Assembly (NCBI GenBank): GCA_964579415.1
Contig: CAZOGW010000029.1
Coordinates: 1 to 28,098 of the forward strand
Source of the DNA: CAZOGW01 sp964579415
GTDB lineage: Bacteria > Actinomycetota > Acidimicrobiia > Spongiisociales > UBA5794
DNA: 28,098 bases
Reading direction: 5' to 3'
Shown: positions 1 to 6,918 of the stretch, one piece after another
Numbering within the stretch: the first letter of the stretch is position 1
How the letters are laid out: the number at the start of each line of letters is the position of its first letter
Notes under the pieces: generated by a model
Database searches by the model: none
Told to the model about the DNA's origin: nothing
What the model saw: the letters and a program-made list of their open reading frames with translations, nothing else
Program-made: the position numbers and the translations under genes

Positions 1-64
1 TACCTGTGGACCAGCCCCACCGGACGCCGATACAAATCGAACTCCCGGGACCCGTAGCCGGCGC

Positions 65-745
65 CTACTTCCAGCGGTCCTTGTGGCGTATCTCCACTCC
101 CGACACCACCGAGATGATGCGGATCTCGATCGACGGCGACGTCTCCGTGATGGCGGAACGATCCGTGGTGTCGTCCCAACCACCCAGAAGCGGGATCCCG
201 GTCACATGGATGCGCCAACCCTTGGGCACGATGATGTCGCACCCGGCAAAGACGGCGGTGAGGTCGATGCGCGCCCCCGGCGCCGGGGAGGCCTCGGACA
301 GGTCGACGGTGAGCTGGCCGGCGATCACGGTGAGATCCCCACCCTTGAGCTGGTGTGACTGGCTGGCGACCGTTGCCCCGCGCAGCATGGCGAAGGCATC
401 CACACCCTCGCCCTGGCGGTCCCCCTTCATGGCGCCGGCAGGGAGGATCACGGCGAGGCCGACCACGACGAGGATGGCCGGGATCAGCACCGACCACACC
501 GATGTGGTGAACAGGCCGGTGGTGAAGCCGAGCAGGACCAGTCCGGCGACAACCAGCACCGCCGAGCTCCACCGGGCGGAGCGGTCGATGGCGTACTGGC
601 CCAGCCCCAGCGCCACCAGGATCAGCGGCCAGCCCCAGCGCAGGACGGCGCCGGCCTCGAGATCGGTGAAGAGAGCCACCGCATACAGGATGCCGACCGC
701 CACGAGTGTGCCGCCGATCACCCACCTTCCGGCGCGTGGCGTCAT
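65..745 (-). CDS. LiaF-like membrane protein (putative cell-envelope stress regulator)
   Basis: This 226-residue protein has a hydrophobic N-terminal half with about four membrane segments (roughly residues 7-27, 35-50, 60-80 and 83-105). A soluble C-terminal half of beta-strand character follows (about 115-226, including 'GGDLTVIAGQLTVDLSEA' and 'GCDIIVPKGWRIHV'). This order matches the LiaF / DUF2154 'cell wall-active antibiotics response' family, in which the C-terminal domain forms a beta-helix that senses or modulates envelope stress signalling at the membrane. The ATG overlaps the stop of the upstream YkvA-like gene in an ATGA (742-745), so the two are probably translationally coupled. 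No LiaRS-like two-component system is visible in the window, so the partner is unknown. The family call is fairly firm; the role is inferred from the family. Confidence 0.75.
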   Translation of the reverse strand: MTPRAGRWVIGGTLVAVGILYAVALFTDLEAGAVLRWGWPLILVALGLGQYAIDRSARWSSAVLVVAGLVLLGFTTGLFTTSVWSVLIPAILVVVGLAVILPAGAMKGDRQGEGVDAFAMLRGATVASQSHQLKGGDLTVIAGQLTVDLSEASPAPGARIDLTAVFAGCDIIVPKGWRIHVTGIPLLGGWDDTTDRSAITETSPSIEIRIISVVSGVEIRHKDRWK

Positions 746-1155
746 CCCGCGATGAGCTTCCTCAGTCGCGCCGGCACCAATTCGGCACCCCAGGCCACCA
801 CCCCCGCCACCAGAGCGAGAGCGTCCTCACTCCCCCGCCAGTATTCGGCGCGCACATCGGGCGGAGCCGCCTCGAGCAGGTGGTGAACGGAGAAGGCCAG
901 CAACACCAGGTCGTCGGCCTTGCCCAGGATCGGGACCAGGTCGGGCAGGAAATCGATCGGGCTGATCGCATAGGCCACGGCGGCGCCCACGAGTGCCTTC
1001 CGGCGCAGCGGCACCCGGCGGTCCCGCATCAGCCGGGCCACCAGGGCGACGAGGTGCGGTAGCGCCAGCACCCCCTCGGTGACCAGTTGGCGCCAGTTCC
1101 GCGCCGGCACCGGCTCCCCGTCGTCCAACCGGTGTGCGAGTTGTTCGTCAGACAT
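742..1155 (-). CDS. YkvA-like DUF1232 membrane-associated protein
   Basis: This 137-residue protein contains the DUF1232/YkvA core: a basic segment ('RRVPLRRKALVGAAVAYAISPIDF') followed by 'LPDLVPILGKADDLVLLAFSV', the typical P-x-D-[FL]-[IL]-P-D-x-[IL]-P signature. Members are small proteins thought to associate with membranes; their biochemical role is unknown. I chose the ATG at 1155 because a TAACGT box lies 7 bases upstream (1163-1168), the spacing expected of a leaderless transcript. A GTG at 1188 would add 11 unconvincing residues and has no ribosome binding site. It is the first gene of a two-gene unit with the LiaF-like gene, with which it overlaps by four bases. Confidence 0.78.
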   Translation of the reverse strand: MSDEQLAHRLDDGEPVPARNWRQLVTEGVLALPHLVALVARLMRDRRVPLRRKALVGAAVAYAISPIDFLPDLVPILGKADDLVLLAFSVHHLLEAAPPDVRAEYWRGSEDALALVAGVVAWGAELVPARLRKLIAG

Positions 1156-1162
1156 GCTCCAG

Positions 1163-1168
1163 ACGTTA
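1163..1168 (-). promoter_or_regulatory. candidate -10 box (TAACGT) for leaderless YkvA-like gene
   Basis: Read on the minus strand, TAACGT is followed by 7 bases and then the ATG at 1155. The spacing puts the predicted transcription start at or within a base or two of the ATG. No clear -35 is seen. Confidence 0.4.
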
Positions 1169-1198
1169 CCCCAGAAGGCGCCCGCCACCGGTTTCTAT

Positions 1199-1223
1199 GT
1201 GATGCGTAATACGTGATACGTGC
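1199..1223. repeat. heptamer tandem array A (GTGATGC/GTAATAC/GTGATAC)
   Basis: Three imperfect 7-base units plus a partial fourth, directly abutting the stop codon (1224-1226) of the minus-strand glucokinase. It is AT-richer than its surroundings. It shares the 7-base period and the GTnnTAC character of the other arrays in this window. Confidence 0.6.
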
Positions 1224-2177
1224 TTACGCCACCGTATCGAGTGCGAGGCGGCCCGCGTGCAGTTCGGCGGCGAGCATGGCGGCGCCCACCGCTCCCGACG
1301 CCGTGCCGAGGGCGGCCACCACGATCGGCGGCAGGGTGCGGTGGGTGCGGCCGTGGAGGGCGTCGGCGGCGGTGCGCCGCGCCGGGCCGAGCAGCGCCTC
1401 CCCCACCGAACCCAGCCCGCCGCCGACGACGACGATCTGCGGGTCGAAGGCGGTGATCAGGTTGCACAGGCCGAGGCCCAGGTCGCCGCCCACCTGCGCC
1501 ACCAGGCCCCGGGCGGTCTCGTCGCCCTCGTCGGCTGCCCGGGTCACCGCCTCACCGGTGAAGCGTCCCTCGCCGAGGCGGTGCGCCAGCTTCCCCTGCG
1601 GGTTGGCGTCGATGAACTCCCGCGCCAGCCGGACCAGGGCCGGGCCGGAGGCGACGGTCTCCCAGCAGCCGCGCTTGCCGCAGGCGCAGCGGGCCCCGTT
1701 GCGTTCGAACATCATGTGCCCCCACTCACCGGCGAACGACGTTCCCCGGTAGACCTCTCCCCCGGTGACGACGGCGCCCCCGATGCCGGTGCCCAGGTTG
1801 ACCAGGAGCAGGTCGTCGTAACCCCGCCCCGCTCCGGAGCGGTGCTCGGCGAAGGCGGAGACGTTGGCGTCGTTGTCGACCACGCAGGGAAGCCCCAGCT
1901 CCTCCTCCAGGTGCTCGCGGAGCCGGACGTCGCTGTCGACGACGTGGGGGCCCCAAACGAAGACCCCCTCGGGCCACTGCACCAGGCCGGCTATGCCGAC
2001 GCCGATCGCGGTGACATCAGGCGTGAGCAGCGACCGCACCGCCTCGGTGACGGCGGGGGCCAGCATCCCCGGCGCCAGCGGGTTGGAGGAGCGGCGCTCG
2101 GCGACCACCTCGTCGCCGGCGAACCGGACCGCCAGCAGCTTGGTGCCCCCCAGATCGACCCCGATGACGGCGCTGAT
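1224..2177 (-). CDS. ROK-family glucokinase (non-canonical ATC start)
   Basis: The predicted product is 317 residues, the usual length of actinobacterial ROK glucokinases, which phosphorylate glucose with ATP (or polyphosphate in some members). Visible motifs are the N-terminal phosphate-binding 'GVDLGGTK' (residues 6-13), the sugar-binding and catalytic-base segment 'VDNDANVSAFAEH', 'NLGTGIGGAVVTGGE', and the ROK zinc motif 'CACGKRGCWE' after 'EWGHMMF'. The first standard start codon (GTG at 2108) would delete the DxGGTK loop. The reading frame continues upstream only to an in-frame TAG. Between that TAG and the loop the best start is ATC at 2175-2177, six bases after a GGAGG ribosome binding site. 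So either ATC is used or one base is wrong in the assembly. Its neighbours, an ArsA-like ATPase and an SRPBCC gene upstream, recall a recurrent actinobacterial gene neighbourhood. Substrate specificity is inferred. Confidence 0.85.
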   Translation of the reverse strand: MSAVIGVDLGGTKLLAVRFAGDEVVAERRSSNPLAPGMLAPAVTEAVRSLLTPDVTAIGVGIAGLVQWPEGVFVWGPHVVDSDVRLREHLEEELGLPCVVDNDANVSAFAEHRSGAGRGYDDLLLVNLGTGIGGAVVTGGEVYRGTSFAGEWGHMMFERNGARCACGKRGCWETVASGPALVRLAREFIDANPQGKLAHRLGEGRFTGEAVTRAADEGDETARGLVAQVGGDLGLGLCNLITAFDPQIVVVGGGLGSVGEALLGPARRTAADALHGRTHRTLPPIVVAALGTASGAVGAAMLAAELHAGRLALDTVA

Positions 2178-2183
2178 GCCCTA

Positions 2184-2188
2184 CCTCC
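2184..2188 (-). promoter_or_regulatory. ribosome binding site GGAGG deciding the glucokinase start
   Basis: A perfect GGAGG on the minus strand, six bases before ATC at 2177. It supports initiation there rather than at the GTG 69 bases downstream. Confidence 0.6.
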
Positions 2189-2271
2189 CTGAGCCCGTTC
2201 TCCAACAGCGTAACGACCGGCGAAGGCCGACTGTCTTGGTCCCTTCCGAAAGTGCTTCGCCGGCACCAGGC

Positions 2272-2293
2272 GTAGTACGTAGTACGTAGTACG
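2272..2293. repeat. heptamer tandem array B (GTAGTAC x3)
   Basis: Three perfect copies of GTAGTAC end immediately at the stop codon (2294-2296) of the minus-strand ArsA-like gene. In the direction of that gene it reads as GTACTAC units directly after the stop. Confidence 0.75.
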
Positions 2294-3466
2294 TCAGTGT
2301 CCGAAGGTGACCCGCAGTTCCCCGCCGCTGAGGCGGGCTCGAATCACCTCGCGGCGTTTGAGGGAATCGGGAAGGATGAGGGAGCGCCGGTAGGGCCCGA
2401 CGGTGACGAACAACTCGTCGGCATGGCGCAGGACGTCCACGTCCCCCGTCTCGGCGAAGGGGACCGCGATCACCAGCACCACCTGGTCCTCCACCTCCGG
2501 GTCGTCCTCGACCCGGAAGGGCTGTCCCTCGGACATCCGCCGGATGGGGTCCTTGTCGCCGAACAGCTCGTCGCCGATGATGCGGAGCCGGTCCAGGCCG
2601 ACCATCTCTTCGTCGAACAGCCGCAGCTTGGCAATGGCGACGTCGGCGAAGCCCTCCTCGATGTCGGTGAGGTGCTCCTCCTGGATCTGGCGCCAGCGGG
2701 CGAAGTAGGGATCGGTGACGGCTTCCGGCAACACCCGGTTGACGATGGCGCAGTCGACTGCGTAGCCGAACAGTCCCAGGTAGGTGTAGGTACGGCGCGC
2801 CTCGGAGATCACCATCTTCTCCGGGTTCATCACCAGCCGCGCCGAGGTCACGTCGGGATCGGAGAGGATCTCGCGGATCCCCTCCAGCCGCTCGTAGAAC
2901 CGGGCAACCGCGGCGAAGACCTTGTCGTCGGCCACCGGCAGGGTGGTCACCCGGCTCAGCACCGGGCGCACCACTTTGGCGACGCGGCGACCGATGGGGA
3001 ACATCTTCTCCATGTACCAGGAGAGCACCTCGGGCAGGGAGAGGAGCCGCAGCGTCTCGGCGGTGGGGGCGCAGTCGACAATGATGCTGTCGTAGAGGCC
3101 GGAGCGGACGTGGTCGCGCACCGTGACCAGGGAGAAGATCTCGTCCATGCCGGGGAAGACGGTGAGCTCCTCGGCCTCGATCCCCTTGAGGCCGGACCAG
3201 TCGAACAGTTCGGTGAGGTGGGCCCTCACCTCGCCCCACGACTCTTCCAGGCGCTGCTGGGCGTCGATCTGCTGGGCGGCCAGGGTCGGGGTCACGTCGG
3301 TGGGGGTGTCGCCGAAGGTGAGCCCGAACGCATCGGCCAGCGAGTGGGCCGGGTCGGTGGACGTCACCAGCGTGCGGTGGCCCATGTCGGCGGCACGCAG
3401 CGCGGTCGCGGCCGAAACCGTGGTCTTCCCCACGCCACCTTTACCGGTGACGAGGATGACGCGCAT
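2294..3466 (-). CDS. ArsA/Get3-like ATPase with C-terminal HSP20-like domain
   Basis: This 390-residue P-loop ATPase belongs to the ArsA/Get3 (SIMIBI) class. The deviant Walker A 'GKGGVGKTT' is at residues 8-16, switch I 'DPAHSLADAF' is near 38-47, and 'DCAPTAETLRLL' is the switch II region. The last 45 or so residues ('ADELFVTVGPYRRSLILPDS...') look like the alpha-crystallin/HSP20-like domain often fused to bacterial ArsA-like proteins. Despite the family name, such proteins lack an arsenite context here: there is no ArsB, ArsR or ArsD nearby. They may handle hydrophobic proteins or ligands. Its ATG overlaps the stop of the SRPBCC gene by one base (TGATG), so the pair is almost certainly cotranscribed and functionally linked. 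Cytosolic. The family is confident; the function is not established. Confidence 0.88.
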   Translation of the reverse strand: MRVILVTGKGGVGKTTVSAATALRAADMGHRTLVTSTDPAHSLADAFGLTFGDTPTDVTPTLAAQQIDAQQRLEESWGEVRAHLTELFDWSGLKGIEAEELTVFPGMDEIFSLVTVRDHVRSGLYDSIIVDCAPTAETLRLLSLPEVLSWYMEKMFPIGRRVAKVVRPVLSRVTTLPVADDKVFAAVARFYERLEGIREILSDPDVTSARLVMNPEKMVISEARRTYTYLGLFGYAVDCAIVNRVLPEAVTDPYFARWRQIQEEHLTDIEEGFADVAIAKLRLFDEEMVGLDRLRIIGDELFGDKDPIRRMSEGQPFRVEDDPEVEDQVVLVIAVPFAETGDVDVLRHADELFVTVGPYRRSLILPDSLKRREVIRARLSGGELRVTFGH

Positions 3467-3906
3467 CAGGTGTTCTCGGCGCGCTTCTTGAGGCCGCGCA
3501 GTGCGCTGGTGACGATCTGCTTCTCGGCCTGGCGGCGCAGGAACCCGGGCACGGAGAAGGCCGGGTCGACCTTGAGTGCGTAGACCACCTGGGTGCCACC
3601 CTCGTCGAGGGCGATGAACCGGTAGCTGCCTTCCATCGCCTTGATATCGTCGCCGGGCTCCGCCGCCCAGGTGAAGCCGTCCTCCAGGTCATAGGAGTAC
3701 ACCAGGGTGTAGGAGATCTCCTTGATCATGGCGTCGGCGCGGAAGGAGACCCGCAGCGGGCGGCCGTATTCGTCCTCCTCGTGGACGTCGACCTCCTTGA
3801 CCCCGGTGGCCCATTCCGGGTACGCCTCCAGGTCGAGGGCGATCTCGTAGATGTGCTGGGGGTCAGCCGACACCTCGATCGACTGAACGGTCCCTTCCAT
3901 ACTCAT
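3466..3906 (-). CDS. SRPBCC (START-like) ligand-binding protein
   Basis: This 146-residue protein has the pattern of the SRPBCC/polyketide cyclase superfamily: 'IEVSADPQHIYEIALDLEAYPEWATGVKEVDV' at the N-terminus, a central antiparallel sheet, and a C-terminal helix ('FSVPGFLRRQAEKQIVTSALRGLKKRAE'). The fold forms a hydrophobic pocket for lipids or other small molecules. Two near-adjacent ATGs (3906 and 3900) both have a purine-rich GAGG/GAGGGG upstream, so the start is uncertain by two residues. It is coupled to the ArsA-like ATPase by a TGATG overlap. Such pairs recur in actinobacteria, and I infer that the SRPBCC protein supplies or receives a hydrophobic cargo for the ATPase; this is unproven. 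Confidence 0.82.
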   Translation of the reverse strand: MSMEGTVQSIEVSADPQHIYEIALDLEAYPEWATGVKEVDVHEEDEYGRPLRVSFRADAMIKEISYTLVYSYDLEDGFTWAAEPGDDIKAMEGSYRFIALDEGGTQVVYALKVDPAFSVPGFLRRQAEKQIVTSALRGLKKRAENT

Positions 3907-3981
3907 GACCTCAATCCCCTCGCGACCTCTCTCCGACCGGGCCGCACCAGCGTAGTCAGGGCCGGGAGGCTGGGAAGGCGG

Positions 3982-4731
3982 TCACACGAACCGGAACGGG
4001 CGGCCGGTGGCGCGGAAGTAGCCGACGTTGTGGCAGCGGGTGGCGCCGATGCGCCAGGTGAGGGCGCGGGGCTGGTGGACGTCGCCGAAGAAGTGGAACG
4101 CCGGCTGGTGGCGCTCGATGTAGTCCCGCACCGCGGCTGAATGTTTGTAGCCCCCGATAACGTCTCGGGCCAGCCATTCCACCTTGGGGGGCATGTGGGT
4201 GCACAGCACCTCGACGGGTCCCAGCGCCTCCAGCTTGGCGGCGATGTCCTCCTCGCTGACTTCGCCGGCGGCCCGGATGGAGGCCATGCCGCCGCCGACG
4301 AACCCGACGGTGCGACCCTCGATCTCGACGACGTCGCCGTCGACGAACCGCGCCGTCGGCGGCAGCATGCGCCGTAGCATTTCGGGGCGGTCGACGTTGC
4401 CGTAGGTGACGTAGGCCTCGGCGCCATCCAGGGCGGCGCAGACGTCGACGTATGCGCTCTCGGCGTGGGCGTCGAACTCGGCGCGCAGGTCCCGGGCCCG
4501 GTTCTCCCGGAGCTCCCGCCACAGCTCGGAGGCGGCGGCATGCCTGCCGGCGGTGCGGAGGCGCACGATCTCGTCGACGAACTCCCTGCCGGCGACGTCG
4601 GCGATGATGCCGTCGTTGGTGCGGTAGTCGATGAAGTTGATGAGGTCGCCGAGCACCAGCAGCGGCCGGCCCATCGCCGCCACTTTGCGCAGTGCATCGT
4701 GGGCGCCGTGCACGTCGGAGACGATCAGCAT
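3982..4731 (-). CDS. Calcineurin-like metallophosphoesterase
   Basis: This 249-residue protein has the metal-binding signature of the calcineurin-like phosphoesterases: 'SDVHG' (D6, H8), 'GDLINF' (D29), 'GNVDRPEM' in the GNHD/E position, 'CTHMPP', and a terminal 'FGDVHQP' (GHxH-type). It should hydrolyse a phosphoester with two bound metals in the cytosol; the substrate cannot be read from the sequence. The ATG at 4731 is the only start consistent with the first motif being near the N-terminus. The region before it shows neither a ribosome binding site nor a -10 box, so expression probably depends on QueG, whose stop lies 22 bases upstream. The GNHD motif has Val for His (GNVD), which deserves note. 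Confidence 0.83.
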   Translation of the reverse strand: MLIVSDVHGAHDALRKVAAMGRPLLVLGDLINFIDYRTNDGIIADVAGREFVDEIVRLRTAGRHAAASELWRELRENRARDLRAEFDAHAESAYVDVCAALDGAEAYVTYGNVDRPEMLRRMLPPTARFVDGDVVEIEGRTVGFVGGGMASIRAAGEVSEEDIAAKLEALGPVEVLCTHMPPKVEWLARDVIGGYKHSAAVRDYIERHQPAFHFFGDVHQPRALTWRIGATRCHNVGYFRATGRPFRFV

Positions 4732-4753
4732 CGGCGGGTTCGGCTGGCGGCGG

Positions 4754-5902
4754 TCACCCCGCCAGCGTAGGCGGGGCGACGGGGCTGCCCTCCCCCAGCG
4801 CCGCCCTGATCTCCGCCAGCACTTCCGGGTCGGTCTCGGTGGCCAGGGCGGCCCGCAGCACCTCGGCGCAGGCGGAGGTGCCGGCGGCGCCGAGCGCCCA
4901 GGCGGCATGGCGGCGCAGCATCGGGTGGGGATGGCCCAGGTAGCCGGCCAGCACCTCCACGGCTCCCGGGCCGGGAGCGTTGCCCATGGCCACCAGGGCG
5001 TTGCGCCGCAGCGTGGCCGGCGACCGGCCCGGCAGGTAGAAGTGACCGTAGGTTGCCAGCAGCTCGGCGTCGGGGGCGGCGAGCAGCGCCACCAGATCGA
5101 CCCGCCCGCCCCCGTCCGGCCCGGCGGCGAGCGGCCGCCTTCCCGGGGGGCATGCGGCGAGGCACTCGTCACAGCCGTAGACCCGGTCCCCCATCGCCCC
5201 CCGGAATGCCACCGGGATGGCGCCGGGCGCCTGCGCCCAGCGTGCCAGGCAGCGGGATGCGTCGAGGACCCCGGGCGCGGTGATGGCCCCGGTGGGGCAG
5301 GCGGGGATGCAGGCGTCACAGGTGCCGCAGTCGCGCACCATCGGGGCAGTCGTTGGCAACTCGGCGTCGGTGGCCACCGATCCCAGCAGCATCCACGGCC
5401 CGTGGCCCGGCGCCAGCACCATGGTGCTCTTCCCCCACCATCCGACACCCGCCCGCACCGCGACGGCCCGATCGACGAGCCGGTCGTCATCGGCGAGCCA
5501 TTGCGCCCGGTAGCCGTCACCTCGCAACAGCTCGGTGAGAGCTTCCAGAGCCCGGCGCAGGCCTTGGTAGTGGTCGGCAGTGGCGAAGCGGGCGATGCGG
5601 CCCGTCCCCGGCTGCCCCGGCCCCGGCGAACCCGCCTCCGGCATGTACGCCCACGCCAAGACCACCAGCCGGTGCGCCCACGGGTGGGTGGCCCGCGGAT
5701 CGGTTGACACCGCGGGATCGGTGTAGGTGAAACCGAGCCCGGCGCTGGTGCCGTCTCGTAGCCGCTCGTCGAGGTGCCGCCGCACTTCCTCGAACGGCTC
5801 GGTGTCGCACACACCGAACCCGGCGACACCCATCTCGGCAGCCCGGTCCCGCAGCCGTCTCTCCAGATTGCCCGCAGGCCGGTCGGTCGTCGTAGCTGTC
5901 AC
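4754..5902 (-). CDS. queG: Epoxyqueuosine reductase
   Basis: This 382-residue protein reduces epoxyqueuosine to queuosine in tRNA, using cobalamin and two 4Fe-4S clusters. Eight cluster cysteines are visible: C192, C195, C198, C202 ('CGTCDACIPACP') and C218, C244, C247, C251 ('CDECLAACP'). The catalytic aspartate is probably D144 in 'LVDRAVAVRAGVGWWGKS', a family-typical segment. A HEAT-like helical repeat tail follows (about 285-370), as in the longer QueG proteins. The GTG start at 5902 lies 6 bases after a TAGTCT box (5909-5914), consistent with a leaderless transcript. No other queuosine gene is in the window. Confidence 0.9.
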   Translation of the reverse strand: MTATTTDRPAGNLERRLRDRAAEMGVAGFGVCDTEPFEEVRRHLDERLRDGTSAGLGFTYTDPAVSTDPRATHPWAHRLVVLAWAYMPEAGSPGPGQPGTGRIARFATADHYQGLRRALEALTELLRGDGYRAQWLADDDRLVDRAVAVRAGVGWWGKSTMVLAPGHGPWMLLGSVATDAELPTTAPMVRDCGTCDACIPACPTGAITAPGVLDASRCLARWAQAPGAIPVAFRGAMGDRVYGCDECLAACPPGRRPLAAGPDGGGRVDLVALLAAPDAELLATYGHFYLPGRSPATLRRNALVAMGNAPGPGAVEVLAGYLGHPHPMLRRHAAWALGAAGTSACAEVLRAALATETDPEVLAEIRAALGEGSPVAPPTLAG

Positions 5903-5908
5903 CGGGAA

Positions 5909-5914
5909 AGACTA
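5909..5914 (-). promoter_or_regulatory. candidate -10 box (TAGTCT) for leaderless queG
   Basis: Minus-strand TAGTCT followed by six bases and the GTG start of queG at 5902. No ribosome binding site is present, which fits a leaderless mRNA. Confidence 0.45.
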
Positions 5915-5932
5915 CGCGGAGCCGGGAGGCGC

Positions 5933-6139
5933 TCATGCCTCGCGGGCGAGGTCCTCTTCGGGAGCGAGGGGCACCAGGCGGAGAGGGGCGACCATGCCGG
6001 CGTCGGCCAGGTTCACCAGGGCAACCGCCTCGTCGTCGGCCAGTTCGACGCGGCCGGTCATACCGAGGATGGCGGTGACGACACAGTCGTCGCACGCCGC
6101 GGTGTGCTGCATGCGGCACCCGTCACAATCGATGAGCAT
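5933..6139 (-). CDS. small double-CxxC protein of unknown function
   Basis: This 68-residue protein begins 'MLIDCDGCRMQHTAACDDC' and has two CxxC pairs (C5/C8 and C16/C19), suggesting a small zinc or iron site. The rest is acidic and hydrophobic with no membrane segment. The ATG at 6139 has a good AAGGA seven bases upstream. It resembles small conserved actinobacterial proteins that I cannot name. It lies 30 bases upstream of queG on the same strand, although queG seems to have its own promoter. The function is unknown. Confidence 0.65.
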   Translation of the reverse strand: MLIDCDGCRMQHTAACDDCVVTAILGMTGRVELADDEAVALVNLADAGMVAPLRLVPLAPEEDLAREA

Positions 6140-6223
6140 CTCGCCATCCTTCTCTCGCCGGCCGTCCCGCTGCGCAACATATCCACAGGGTGCGACAAAT
6201 CTCCGCCCGGGTCGAGTGACTTA

Positions 6224-6241
6224 TGGCTAGACTCATAGCCA
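6224..6241. promoter_or_regulatory. inverted repeat, candidate operator of the vapBC pair
   Basis: TGGCTA (6224-6229) and TAGCCA (6236-6241) are perfect inverted repeats around a 6-base spacer, 15 bases before the antitoxin GTG. Type II antitoxins commonly bind palindromes at their own promoters, so this is the likely autoregulatory site (inference). Confidence 0.5.
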
Positions 6242-6256
6242 GAATCAGGAAGAACT

Positions 6257-6508
6257 GTGGAGCCCATCAACATCCTCAAGGCTCGCGACAACTTGTCCCG
6301 CCTCATCGCCAGGGCTGCCCGTGGCGAGGACGTGGTCATCTCCAAGCACGGCCGACCCGTGGTCCGGCTCGTCGGCGTCGACGACCCCAGCGGGCACAGC
6401 GCCAGCCGCCTCGCCCGATGGCTCGCTGACAACCCGCCCGGGCCGGGTACCCGATCACCAGACGAGCTTGACGAAATGATCGCCGACGAGCGCCGGGCCT
6501 GGGATTGA
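6257..6508 (+). CDS. Type II antitoxin, Phd/YefM-VapB type
   Basis: This 83-residue protein opens with 'MEPINILKARDNLSRLIARAARGEDVVISKHGRPVVRLV', the Phd/YefM-like N-terminal fold that binds DNA and dimerises. The C-terminal tail ('SPDELDEMIADERRAWD') is the usual toxin-wrapping segment. The GTG start is 6 bases after AGGA (6247-6250). Its stop overlaps the toxin start in TTGA (6505-6508), the standard coupling for such pairs. It should neutralise the PIN toxin encoded immediately downstream and repress the operon through the upstream palindrome. Confidence 0.88.
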   Translation: MEPINILKARDNLSRLIARAARGEDVVISKHGRPVVRLVGVDDPSGHSASRLARWLADNPPGPGTRSPDELDEMIADERRAWD

Positions 6509-6909
6509 TCTACCTCGACTCCTGTATCGTCATCTACGCCTTCGAGGATCTGTCCCCACGCGGCGACAGAGTCCGTCTACGACTGTCGGAGGCCGGCGAG
6601 ACGACCGTGGCAATCTCGCCACTCGTCAAGTTGGAGTGCCTCGTGGGTCCCCTCAAGGAGCAAGACTTCGGCCTGCGGGACCGCTACCTGGCGGGCTTTG
6701 CCCAGTTCCGGCTCCTCGACACCGACGACTCGGCGTTCATCCGCGCCGCCGAGCTACGCGCGGCACACGGCCTGCGCACCCCTGACGCTCTCCACCTCGC
6801 CGCCGCCCAGGTGAACGGCTGCACCGAGCTCTGGACCAACGACGACCGGCTCGCCAAGGCGGACCGTGGTCTGTCTGTGGATGTCACCGGCGCACCGGCG
6901 GCTGGGTAG
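6505..6909 (+). CDS. vapC: VapC-type PIN-domain ribonuclease toxin
   Basis: This 134-residue PIN-domain protein has acidic residues in the expected order: D5 in 'MIYLDSCIVIYAFE', E44 in 'VKLECLVGP', D94 in 'LRTPDALHLAAA', and D113/D114 in 'LWTNDDRL'. These form the metal site of VapC-family endoribonucleases, which usually cut tRNA or rRNA. All catalytic positions are present, so the toxin should be active. The start is a TTG that overlaps the antitoxin stop, and its own stop contributes to the -10 box of the next gene. The target RNA cannot be predicted from sequence. Confidence 0.88.
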   Translation: MIYLDSCIVIYAFEDLSPRGDRVRLRLSEAGETTVAISPLVKLECLVGPLKEQDFGLRDRYLAGFAQFRLLDTDDSAFIRAAELRAAHGLRTPDALHLAAAQVNGCTELWTNDDRLAKADRGLSVDVTGAPAAG

Positions 6910-6912
6910 GCT
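6907..6912 (+). promoter_or_regulatory. candidate -10 box (TAGGCT) for the DinB-like gene
   Basis: TAGGCT overlaps the stop codon of the toxin gene and is followed by six bases and the ATG at 6919. No ribosome binding site is seen, so a leaderless transcript is likely. Confidence 0.45.
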
Positions 6913-6918
6913 CGCCAT

